A program made the translations under genes and the position numbers. Positions 16,796-25,580 of a stretch of DNA of 33,994 nucleotides are shown in pieces. The notes below the pieces were generated by a model that saw nothing but the letters and a program-made list of their open reading frames with translations, had not been told where the DNA came from and searched no databases. The number at the start of each line of letters is the position of its first letter. The first letter of the stretch is position 1. The stretch is from positions 1 to 33,994 of the forward strand of contig MENI01000090.1 of NCBI GenBank assembly GCA_001768195.1, written 5' to 3'. The DNA comes from Bacteroidetes bacterium GWA2_40_15 (GTDB taxonomy: Bacteria > Bacteroidota > Bacteroidia > Bacteroidales > VadinHA17).

Positions 16796-19792
16796 ATGGG
16801 AACATTGAAAAATTTGATTTTTCTGTGGAGAAGAGGTTTCTTAACACTTCTGCTCTTTGGCTTTGCCTTAAGCATTGCCAGCGCTCAACAGAGGACAGTC
16901 ATGGGAAAAGTGACCTCCGATACTGAGGGAGCACTCCCGGGTGTCAACATTGTTGTGCAGGGAACCACCACCGGCGTTATGACGGATGGAGAAGGTAACT
17001 TCAGCATTGTTGTTCCCGGGCCGGATGCCGTCCTTGTTTTCTCATTCATTGGCTACACTCCCCAGACAGTGACTGTAGGTAACCAGAGTACTATAAACAT
17101 GGTTCTTGAACCGACAACAAGTGCTCTTGCTGAAGTTGTTGTTACCGGTTATGGCACTCAGAAAAAGAGAGAAGTAACCAGTTCGATTGTGAGTGTTAAA
17201 TCTGATGAATTCAACAAAGGAAACGTCAACTCACCCGTTCAACTTATCCAGGGAAAGGTTTCAGGGCTTTCAATAACCAAAGCCGGAGGTAACCCGAATG
17301 AACCGTATAATATAAGGCTCAGAGGACTCAGCACCATTGGCGCCAACACCGGTCCGCTTATTGTTATTGATGGTGTAATCGGAGGTTCGCTTGAGAATGT
17401 AGATCCCAATGATATCGAAACAATGAACGTACTCAAGGATGGTTCTGCTGCTGCAATATACGGAACCAGGGGTTCAAGCGGTGTCATCATTGTCACCACG
17501 AAGAAAGGCAGAAAAGGTACTTCAGTAATCGACTATAATGTTTATGTAACTGCCGAAATGGTTGCCAGATCTACTCCGGTTATGACCGCATCAGAGTGGA
17601 GGGCTCTTTCAGGCGAAACAGGCCTTGGTACAGACTTTGGCTCAAATACCAACTGGTTTGATGAAGTTACGAATACGGCCTTCTCGCAGGTTCATAATGT
17701 CTCAATGTCAGGCGGCTCTGACCAGACAACCTATCGCGCTTCAGTCAACTACCGCAACGCTGACGGTGTAATTCTTAATACAGGATTCTCACAGCTGAAC
17801 GGCAGGATCAACCTGACACAAAAAGCCCTGAATGACAGGTTTACTCTTGATGTTAACCTTGGCGCCACCGACAAGGCCGCTCAGTATGGTTTTGCCGATG
17901 CATTCCGCTATGCTTCAGTTTACAATCCAACCGCACCGGTAAGAAGCAATGATGCAGCTTATGAACAATACGACGGCTATTTTCAGCAGGTACTTTACGA
18001 TTACTATAACCCTGTGCAGATACTCGAGCAGAATGTAAGTGACGGCAAAGACAGAATAATGAACCTTTCGGCAAGGGGTGCATTTGAGATAGTTAAGGGA
18101 TTTACGGTAGATGCATTCTATTCATATCAGGGCAATACAGCGTTGAGAGGCGAGTACTTTGACAAGAACAGCTACTGGCAGGGAATGGACAGGAACGGGA
18201 GAGCCAGAAGGAGCATGGATTACGCCACGAACAAGCTCTTTGAAACAACCGCGAGGTGGAACAACGATATAAACGCTCCTGTCAACATCACTGCTCTTGG
18301 CGGTTATTCTTATCAGGATTTTACATATGAAGGATTCAGTGCAAACGGAGGAGATTTCCTTACAGATGCCTTCACATATAACAACCTCTCGGCTGCTCTT
18401 GATTTCAAAAACGGGATCGGCGAAGTTAACAGCTACAAAAACGGCAATAAACTGATTGCTTTCTTTGGAAGGGTAAACCTGAATGTGACAAACACATGGT
18501 TTATGACAGCCAGTGCGAGGTATGAAGGCTCATCGAGGTTTGGTGCAGACAACAAATGGGGCTTGTTTCCGGCAATCGGCGGTGGAGTTGAACTGGCGAA
18601 TATGTTGAATATAGACTTCATTGACAACTTCAAAGTCAGAGTGAACTATGGTCTCACAGGAAACCAGCCTTCAGAAAGCTACCTCTCACTTCTCCGGCTT
18701 GGCCCGGGTGGCAACTTCTTCTATAACGGAGAATTTGTTCCCGGCTATTCACCTGTAAGCAACGCCAATGAAGACCTTAAGTGGGAAAAGAAGTCGGAGA
18801 TTGACTTTGGAGTGGATTTCTCATTCCTGAAATCCAAATTATCAGGTTCTTTTGACTTTTATACAAGAACAACAACCGATCTTTTATTCCAGTATGAAGT
18901 TCCTGTACCTCCAAACCTTTACAACCAGGCCTGGCTGAATCTTGGCGAAATCAAAAGCAGTGGCATTGAGCTTACACTCAACTGGAATGTAATCAGCACC
19001 AGTGATTTTCAATACGTGATGACTCTTACACCCTCATACAGCCTCTCAAATACCCTGGTTTCACTTTCAGGCACGTATAACGGCGCTGAACTCAAATACG
19101 GGACACGCGACCTTGGAGGAATGGGAGCTCCCGGACAGAGTGATGTTCCGCTTGTGAGAGCTGAAGAAGGCAAACCAATCGGACAATTATGGGCACTGGT
19201 ATTCAAAGAGGTGGATGCCAGCGGAAACTTAATCTTTGAGGATATTAACAATGATGGTACAATTGATCCCAAAGACCGTCAGGTTGTCGGACATGGCTTA
19301 CCCGATTTCCAGTTTGGATTTGGCAATACTTTTATTTACAAGAACTGGGATATGAATCTGTTCTTCCGGGGAATTTTCGGTCACGATCTGCTTAACTCAT
19401 ATCGTGGTTTCTACGAAGTTCCCAACATGATCGGTTCATATAATCTTCCAAATACTGCAACCGACATGAGAAATGCAACAACAGGGACACTTCTTAACAA
19501 CTCTTCAGGAGTATTGTCGAGTTATCACATTGAAAAAGGTGATTTCTTTGCACTTGATAACCTGAGCATGGGATATAATTTTGATCTACCAAAGAGCGGG
19601 CAGTTCGACAAGATAAGGCTTTATGTTGCCGGCAATAACCTGTTCTATATAACCAAGTACAAGGGCGCTGATCCTAACCCGAGATATGGAGATATTGAAA
19701 ACAGCAATAATCCTCTTATACCCGGAGTTGACAGGAGGAATACATGGTTCAGGACCAGATCTGTATCATTTGGTGCAAACATTGTTTTTTAA
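16796..19792 (+). CDS. SusC/RagA-type TonB-dependent outer-membrane transporter
   Basis: 998 residues. A signal peptide (about 1-30, ending SIASA/QQ) is followed by a carboxypeptidase-regulatory-like domain (about 33-118) with GVMTDGEGNFSI, a TonB-box-like EVVVTGYGTQKKREV, the plug domain with GKVSGLSI, LRGLSTIG, PLIVIDGV and AAIYGTRGSSGVIIVTTKKG, and a 22-strand barrel ending FGANIVF. There is no STN domain before the regulatory-like domain, so it is not expected to signal to an anti-sigma factor. With its SusD partner it imports oligosaccharides (or possibly peptides) using energy from TonB-ExbBD. SusD begins 19 nt downstream. The substrate is not readable from sequence; neighbouring GH172, GH5-like and GH10 genes point to plant cell-wall sugars. 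Confidence 0.95.
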   Translation: MGTLKNLIFLWRRGFLTLLLFGFALSIASAQQRTVMGKVTSDTEGALPGVNIVVQGTTTGVMTDGEGNFSIVVPGPDAVLVFSFIGYTPQTVTVGNQSTINMVLEPTTSALAEVVVTGYGTQKKREVTSSIVSVKSDEFNKGNVNSPVQLIQGKVSGLSITKAGGNPNEPYNIRLRGLSTIGANTGPLIVIDGVIGGSLENVDPNDIETMNVLKDGSAAAIYGTRGSSGVIIVTTKKGRKGTSVIDYNVYVTAEMVARSTPVMTASEWRALSGETGLGTDFGSNTNWFDEVTNTAFSQVHNVSMSGGSDQTTYRASVNYRNADGVILNTGFSQLNGRINLTQKALNDRFTLDVNLGATDKAAQYGFADAFRYASVYNPTAPVRSNDAAYEQYDGYFQQVLYDYYNPVQILEQNVSDGKDRIMNLSARGAFEIVKGFTVDAFYSYQGNTALRGEYFDKNSYWQGMDRNGRARRSMDYATNKLFETTARWNNDINAPVNITALGGYSYQDFTYEGFSANGGDFLTDAFTYNNLSAALDFKNGIGEVNSYKNGNKLIAFFGRVNLNVTNTWFMTASARYEGSSRFGADNKWGLFPAIGGGVELANMLNIDFIDNFKVRVNYGLTGNQPSESYLSLLRLGPGGNFFYNGEFVPGYSPVSNANEDLKWEKKSEIDFGVDFSFLKSKLSGSFDFYTRTTTDLLFQYEVPVPPNLYNQAWLNLGEIKSSGIELTLNWNVISTSDFQYVMTLTPSYSLSNTLVSLSGTYNGAELKYGTRDLGGMGAPGQSDVPLVRAEEGKPIGQLWALVFKEVDASGNLIFEDINNDGTIDPKDRQVVGHGLPDFQFGFGNTFIYKNWDMNLFFRGIFGHDLLNSYRGFYEVPNMIGSYNLPNTATDMRNATTGTLLNNSSGVLSSYHIEKGDFFALDNLSMGYNFDLPKSGQFDKIRLYVAGNNLFYITKYKGADPNPRYGDIENSNNPLIPGVDRRNTWFRTRSVSFGANIVF

Positions 19793-19811
19793 CCCCAAAA
19801 ATGATTAATAC

Positions 19812-21527
19812 ATGAGAACGACAGATATCAATAGAATGAAAAGATCACTTATTAAAACAAGTGGTGTATTACTTGCATTGGGGATGGCTGTTTTCAGTCA
19901 GTCATGCACCAATCTGGATGAAGAACTTTACGATTCAGTTACACCCGCCAATTTCTTCAAAACCGAAGAGGAGTTTATTTCGGCGTTAGGCGCTGCATAT
20001 ACACAATTCGCGGATTATGCTTCAAACGATCCGTTGAATTTAGATGCGTTAATGACAGATGAAGCAGTTTATCCCACCAGGGGACAGGACTGGGATGATG
20101 GAGGACTGCTGAGAAGAGCCCATCTGCATTCTTATACTCCGGAAGATGGACATTTTAATGGAGGTTGGAATTTTGGTTTTGGAGGTGTAAACACTGCTAA
20201 CAGACTTATTTATCAGTTCCAGACTCTCGTGGAGAGCGGACAGGTTGATCAGGCTGCTGCCGATGCTTTTATAGCAGAACTCGAAACAGTCAGGGGTTTC
20301 TTTTACTGGCGACTAATTGATTGGTTTGGCAATATACCGCTGGTAACTGATTTTGCCACTGCTGAAGCGGCACCTCAAACAAAGCCAAGATTAGAGGTTT
20401 ATAATTTCATTGTGAGCAACCTGGAAGCATCTGTTCCGAAGTTGTCGAAGGCTGTCGACGGAACGACTTATGGCCGAATGAATTACTACGCAGGAAAAAC
20501 CTTGCTTGCCAAATTATACATTAATGCCAAGGTTTATAGCGGGACTGCACAGTGGGACAATGTGATTGCAGCTTGCGATGAAGTAATAAACTCTGGAAAA
20601 TATACATTGGAAAGCAATTATTTTGCAAATTTCAATGTTGACAATTCAGGATCCAAGGAATTTATTTTTGCTATTCCCTATGACCAGGTATTCTTCCAGG
20701 GGTTCAATTTAGCTGTCAGGTCATTGCACTATGGAAGCCAGCAAACATATAACCTTACGGCCCAGCCCTGGAATGGTTTCTGCACAATGGAAGAATTCTA
20801 CAATTCCTACGATAATGCAGACCTGCGAAAAGGTGATGTTGGAACAGTAACCGGACCTGCAACAAAGAGAGGTAATTTTATTGCCGGTTATCAATACAAG
20901 GCTGGCGGAGGAAAGGTAATGGACGATGGTTTTGAAACCCCTCAGCCAAATCGTTCACCTGTACCACTTCTCGGAGATCCTGATGGCGCACCTCTTAATT
21001 TTGGAAATATCGGCTCAACTCAACCCCAAATAAACGAACTTGGACCACAGGCATACCGTCAGGCTGGTGTAAGGGTCGGCAAGTGGGAAATTGCAAACGG
21101 AAGTCAGCCTAATAACATGGACAATGATTATGCCGTATTCCGTTACGCTGATGTTCTGTTGATGAAAGCTGAAGCTCTATGGCGCAAGGGAAATACAGCC
21201 GAAGCTTTGATCCTGGTAAACCAGATCAGGGCTCGTGCCGGTGTTTCAAATCTTACTTCTCTGGATGGACCAGTCAGCTTTGATATGGCCGGCGGAAGCA
21301 TTCCGGGAGGAGAATTATTTAATGAAATAGGCCGTGAAATGTTTGCGGAGCACCACAGACGAGAGGATTTGATGCGTTGGGGATTATATTTCAGCGTTGC
21401 AAAATGGGCTCTTCCATTCTATAATCCCGGTGATGTAATTAAAACAGATCCATATACAGCGCTCTTTCCGATACACAAGGATAAGATTTCTGCTAACCCG
21501 AATCTTACTCAAAATCCCGGATATTAA
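19812..21527 (+). CDS. SusD/RagB-type surface glycan-binding lipoprotein
   Basis: 571 residues from the ATG at 19812; a second in-frame ATG at 19836 gives a more typical lipoprotein signal (MKRSLIKTSGVLLALG, then FSQSC) and may be the real start. After the lipid-bearing Cys comes NLDEELYD-SVTPANFF, a common SusD opening, followed by the TPR-rich N-terminal region (RGFFYWRLIDWFGNIPLV, YGRMNYYAGKTLLAKLY) and the C-terminal family block (YAVFRYADVLLMKAEAL, ALILVNQIRARAGV, EMFAEHHRREDLMRWG). It acts as the lid over SusC, capturing ligand at the cell surface. It is in one transcript with susC, closed by the very strong terminator at 21551-21591. Confidence 0.95.
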   Translation: MRTTDINRMKRSLIKTSGVLLALGMAVFSQSCTNLDEELYDSVTPANFFKTEEEFISALGAAYTQFADYASNDPLNLDALMTDEAVYPTRGQDWDDGGLLRRAHLHSYTPEDGHFNGGWNFGFGGVNTANRLIYQFQTLVESGQVDQAAADAFIAELETVRGFFYWRLIDWFGNIPLVTDFATAEAAPQTKPRLEVYNFIVSNLEASVPKLSKAVDGTTYGRMNYYAGKTLLAKLYINAKVYSGTAQWDNVIAACDEVINSGKYTLESNYFANFNVDNSGSKEFIFAIPYDQVFFQGFNLAVRSLHYGSQQTYNLTAQPWNGFCTMEEFYNSYDNADLRKGDVGTVTGPATKRGNFIAGYQYKAGGGKVMDDGFETPQPNRSPVPLLGDPDGAPLNFGNIGSTQPQINELGPQAYRQAGVRVGKWEIANGSQPNNMDNDYAVFRYADVLLMKAEALWRKGNTAEALILVNQIRARAGVSNLTSLDGPVSFDMAGGSIPGGELFNEIGREMFAEHHRREDLMRWGLYFSVAKWALPFYNPGDVIKTDPYTALFPIHKDKISANPNLTQNPGY

Positions 21528-21550
21528 TATTTTTTAGGAAAGTTCTTTAT

Positions 21551-21591
21551 AGAGAACAGGCAAATATTAAATTTGCCTGTTCTCTTTTTTT
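21551..21591 (+). terminator. Very strong intrinsic terminator after susD
   Basis: A perfect 15-bp stem, 21551-21565 with 21571-21585 (AGAGAACAGGCAAAT and its complement), 5-nt loop ATTAA, and six or more T afterwards. It begins 23 nt after the susD stop and lies 39 nt upstream of the next gene's ATG. Confidence 0.95.
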
Positions 21592-21630
21592 AAAAATGGC
21601 GGTTTTGGATTGCCTTGTACTATGATAGAA

Positions 21631-24600
21631 ATGAACTTAAGAAGATGGCCGGAATTGATTTATGTATCTTTAATCATAATAACCTGTTCCTGTATCAACG
21701 CGCATCCTGATAAACTATTATTTTCACTTCTTGATAAAAATCATACCCATATTGATTTCATAAATAAGTTGGAATATACTGAGGAATACAATACATATAC
21801 ATATAGAAATTTCTATAATGGAGCGGGTGTTGGTGTAGGTGATTTCAATAATGACGGACTTACCGATATATATTTTTGTTCCAATATGACTGGGAACAGG
21901 CTTTATCTGAATAAAGGTAATTTTGTTTTTGAGGATTTAACCGAAAAGGCCGGAGTTGCCTGCTCCGGCTCGTGGTCTACAGGAGTTAGTATTGCAGATG
22001 TGAATGGTGACGGCTGGCTTGACATTTATATTTGTAAATCAGGAAATCCCGATAGCAAAAACCGTTATAATGAATTATTCATAAATAACGGAGACCTAAC
22101 TTTTTCTGAGAGAGCAACTGAATATGGACTTGCAAATTTTGGCCTGTCAAATCATGCCTCATTTTTTGATTATGACAGGGATGGAGATCTTGATTGCTAT
22201 CTGCTAAACAACTCTTTTCAGTCAGTAACTGAATTTGACATGAAACCAGGGCAACGGCAGATGCCTGATACTCTTGGCGGAAATAAACTGTTCAGGAATG
22301 ATGATGGCCATTTTGTTGATGTTACACGGAAAGCAGGTATTTACTCAAGTAAAATCGGATTTGGACTTGGAGTAACTGTTGGAGATGCTGACAAAGATGG
22401 GTGGCTTGATATTTATGTATCAAATGATTTCTTTGAACGAGATTACCTATATATTAATAACAGAAATGGGACATTTGCAGAATCTCTTGAAAATCAGATG
22501 AATGAGATAAGTCTTGGGGCAATGGGCGCTGATATGGCAGATATTAATAACGATGCATGGCCCGAGATATTTGTTACCGAAATGACGCCTGAAGATAATG
22601 CCCGTTTAAAAACAAAGGCGCTCTTTGACAGCTGGGAGGCTTATCAGATAAAACTGAACAACGGTTATTATCATCAGTTTGCAAGGAATGTGCTTCAGCT
22701 TAATAACTGTAATGGTTCGTTCAGTGAAATAGGCAGATTCAGTAATGTGCAATCCACTGACTGGAGCTGGGGAGCATTAATAATGGATATGGACAACGAC
22801 GGCTGGAAGGATATTTTTGTTGCAAATGGTATTTATAAAGATCTGCTTGACCGCGATTTCCTCGATATTTATTCAAATCCATCGATTATACGATCTATGA
22901 TAAATACCGAAGAATCAGCAATCCTAAGTCTGATAGAATTAATACCTTCAGTCAGAATACCAAACTATGCCTTTCACAACAACGGAGATCTGACTTTTAC
23001 AAACTACTCATCTATATGGGGACTAAATACGCCATCCTTTTCCAACGGGGCAGCATACGGGGATCTTGATAATGACGGAGATCTTGATCTGATTATAAAT
23101 AATGTTAACATGCCTCCCTTTATATACAGGAACGAGAGCGGAGGTAAATTGAATGCTAATTATCTTACAGTCAGTTTCAAATGTAAAGGGCATAATACGT
23201 CAGCAATTGGTGCCAATATTACACTTTACCATAATGAGAAATTGTTCTACCAGGAGCTCATTCCTGGCAGAGGATTCCAATCGAGTGTAGATAACAGGCT
23301 CCATTTCGGGCTGGGTGAAATCAACTCAATTGATTCCATGTTAGTGAACTGGCCAGACGGAAAGTGCACTGTTTTCAGAGACCTGGAAGTGAATCAGTTT
23401 TTAACATTAGATGATAAATATACTTCTGATACATGTATTAAAGCTAATAAAAATGATTATGCACCTGTTTTTCAGAAGATTGAAAGAATAGATGGACTTG
23501 ACTTCACTCATAAAGAGAACAATTTTACAGATTTTGAGCGCGACAGGTTACTATTCCGGATGCATTCAAATGAAGGCCCTCACGTAGCTGTTGGCGATGT
23601 TAACAACGACGGACTTGAAGATATTTATATTGGTGGCGCAAAGGACAGTCCGGGAGCGCTATTCATACAATGTCCGAATGGTAGTTTCAAAAAGACAAAC
23701 GAGAAACTTTTTGAAGCTGACAGAATATCGGAAGATACTGATTGTCTGTTTTTTGATGTTGATAATGATGGTGATTCCGACCTCTATGTAGCCAGCGGCG
23801 GAAATGAATTCCCTTCGAGCTCCTCGGCCCTGCTGGATCGTCTTTACCTGAACGATGGCACAGGCAGATTTTCAAAATCTGACCAAATGTTGCCTGTTAC
23901 AGAATATGTAAGCACTTCCTGTGTGCAACATGAAGATTATGACGATGATGGTGATTTGGACCTATTTACAGGTACACGTTTACGTCCGTTTGCCTATGGT
24001 GTTCCGGCAAATGGATACCTGCTGGAAAATGACGGAAAGGGCAATTTCTCTGATGTAACCGGTACTAAAGCTCCGGGACTGACAGGAATTGGTATGATCA
24101 CGGATATGGCATGGGCAGATGTGGATGGTGATGGAGATACTGACATGGTGATAGCCGGAGACTGGATGCCTGTAAAAGTATTCATTAACGATAAAGGTTA
24201 TTTTAAAGATGAATCTGAACGTTTTGGGCTTCTTAATACTGAAGGCTGGTGGCAGGTGGTTGTACCTGCAGATTTGAATAATGACGGCAATATTGATTTC
24301 ATCATTGGCAATCATGGATTGAACTCGTTTTTTAAAGCTTCATCAGGTAAACCTGTTACCATGTATGTAAATGATTTCGACCTGAATGGGAATATAGAAC
24401 AGATTTTATGTGCTTTCAACGGGGACAAATCATATCCCGTTGTAATTAAGGACGACCTTGAGAAGCAAATTTCTTCGATGGCTAAGAAATACATGAAGTT
24501 TGATGATTTTAAAGATCAGGTTATTGAAGACATATTCCAGTCAGAGGTATTGGACCGGTCAGTCAAATTATATGCCCGGATACTGGAGAGCTGTGTAATG

Positions 24601-24945
24601 ATGAATAATGGCGGTGGTTCATTCACACTTGTTCCACTCCCTTCCGAAGCACAGTTCTCACCTGTTTATGCGATTGCCACTGGCGATTTCAATCATGATG
24701 GAACCTGTGACATATTACTCGGGGGGAACCAATACAGGGCAAAACCTCAGACGGGTATTTACGGAGCAAGTTATGGTCTTCTGTTAAATGGTGACAATAA
24801 CGGAATATGGCACTCCATACCTCCTTATGCTTCAGGTGTTTTTACAAGGGGAGAGATTCGCGATCTTGACTTTTTAAATTCAGGAGGTAACCGGATCATT
24901 ATTGTTGCAAGGAATAATGATAATTTACAATTTTACAAATATTGA
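21631..24945 (+). CDS. FG-GAP/VCBS repeat lipoprotein with ASPIC/UnbV domain (array member 1)
   Basis: 1104 residues from the ATG at 21631 (lipoprotein signal ending IIITC, Cys19); an ATG at 21622 and a TTG at 21610 are alternative starts. The protein has about 13 good calcium-type loops of the D-x-N/D-x-D-G-x-x-D kind plus one degenerate. They form an N-terminal propeller-like half (about 40-490), an ASPIC/UnbV domain (about 510-594, with TSAIGANI, GFQSSVDNRLHFGLGE and VNWPDG), and a second half starting near 622 (LDFTHKENNFTDFER, then EGPHVAVGDVNNDGLEDIYIGGAK). Such CRTAC1-like proteins are frequent beside SusCD pairs in Bacteroidota; their job is not known to me. Likely a surface or periplasmic lipoprotein, calcium-stabilised, perhaps binding glycan or protein. 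Starts 39 nt after the susD terminator. Confidence 0.88.
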   Translation: MNLRRWPELIYVSLIIITCSCINAHPDKLLFSLLDKNHTHIDFINKLEYTEEYNTYTYRNFYNGAGVGVGDFNNDGLTDIYFCSNMTGNRLYLNKGNFVFEDLTEKAGVACSGSWSTGVSIADVNGDGWLDIYICKSGNPDSKNRYNELFINNGDLTFSERATEYGLANFGLSNHASFFDYDRDGDLDCYLLNNSFQSVTEFDMKPGQRQMPDTLGGNKLFRNDDGHFVDVTRKAGIYSSKIGFGLGVTVGDADKDGWLDIYVSNDFFERDYLYINNRNGTFAESLENQMNEISLGAMGADMADINNDAWPEIFVTEMTPEDNARLKTKALFDSWEAYQIKLNNGYYHQFARNVLQLNNCNGSFSEIGRFSNVQSTDWSWGALIMDMDNDGWKDIFVANGIYKDLLDRDFLDIYSNPSIIRSMINTEESAILSLIELIPSVRIPNYAFHNNGDLTFTNYSSIWGLNTPSFSNGAAYGDLDNDGDLDLIINNVNMPPFIYRNESGGKLNANYLTVSFKCKGHNTSAIGANITLYHNEKLFYQELIPGRGFQSSVDNRLHFGLGEINSIDSMLVNWPDGKCTVFRDLEVNQFLTLDDKYTSDTCIKANKNDYAPVFQKIERIDGLDFTHKENNFTDFERDRLLFRMHSNEGPHVAVGDVNNDGLEDIYIGGAKDSPGALFIQCPNGSFKKTNEKLFEADRISEDTDCLFFDVDNDGDSDLYVASGGNEFPSSSSALLDRLYLNDGTGRFSKSDQMLPVTEYVSTSCVQHEDYDDDGDLDLFTGTRLRPFAYGVPANGYLLENDGKGNFSDVTGTKAPGLTGIGMITDMAWADVDGDGDTDMVIAGDWMPVKVFINDKGYFKDESERFGLLNTEGWWQVVVPADLNNDGNIDFIIGNHGLNSFFKASSGKPVTMYVNDFDLNGNIEQILCAFNGDKSYPVVIKDDLEKQISSMAKKYMKFDDFKDQVIEDIFQSEVLDRSVKLYARILESCVMMNNGGGSFTLVPLPSEAQFSPVYAIATGDFNHDGTCDILLGGNQYRAKPQTGIYGASYGLLLNGDNNGIWHSIPPYASGVFTRGEIRDLDFLNSGGNRIIIVARNNDNLQFYKY

Positions 24946-24954
24946 ATCTGACTA

Positions 24955-25572
24955 ATGAAGAGAAGGTTAGTACGTTGGTTAGTGCCGTTAATTATTATCG
25001 GAGCAGTTATTAACGGATGTTCACCAAATGCCAGGTATGAGCGAAAACTTAAGCAGGAGATGGCATCCGGAGTAAGGTATGACTCGCTGTTTTTGGGAAT
25101 GTATTTTGGAATGTCTCAGAAAGATTTTTATATGCATTGCTGGAACCTGAACAGGCAGGGATACATAAAGCAAGGTCCCGACAATAAATCTGTTGAATAT
25201 CGTATTAAAGATGAATTGAAACATCCGGGTACGATGAATTTTTATCCTGCATTTGTTGAAGAAAAAATTGCTGAAATGCCTGTAAAATTTATCTATTCCG
25301 GATGGGCACCATGGAACAAAACATTATCTTCTGACAGCTTGCAGATTGATGTTTTACACTGGGTTGAAAGAGAATTCGGAGATCGTTTTATTAAAGTGAA
25401 TCATCCCCAAAAGGGATCAGCATATATAAAGCTGAATGGGAACCGGCAAATAACAATTTTCAAAGTAGATGAGATGACTGTCTGGGCCGTTTTTACAGAC
25501 ATGTCGGTAATGAAAGAGACTAATGATACTACCACTTACGGGGATGTTCCCAAAAATGTTATAAATGATTAA
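24955..25572 (+). CDS. Small lipoprotein of unknown function between the FG-GAP proteins
   Basis: 205 residues with a strong lipoprotein signal (MKRRLVRWLVPLIIIGAVINGC, Cys22). The mature part is a compact mixed alpha/beta domain without internal repeats. Visible features are SLFLGMYFGMSQKDFYMHCW near the N-terminus, a central FYPAFVEEKIAEMPVKFIY, and DVLHWVEREFGDRFIKV followed by strands that end in TVWAVFTDMSV. I do not recognise the family. It begins 9 nt after one FG-GAP gene and ends 8 nt before the next, so it is surely co-translated with them and probably works with them at the membrane, for example as a folding or anchoring partner; that role is inference from position only. Confidence 0.8.
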   Translation: MKRRLVRWLVPLIIIGAVINGCSPNARYERKLKQEMASGVRYDSLFLGMYFGMSQKDFYMHCWNLNRQGYIKQGPDNKSVEYRIKDELKHPGTMNFYPAFVEEKIAEMPVKFIYSGWAPWNKTLSSDSLQIDVLHWVEREFGDRFIKVNHPQKGSAYIKLNGNRQITIFKVDEMTVWAVFTDMSVMKETNDTTTYGDVPKNVIND

Positions 25573-25580
25573 ATAGCAGG

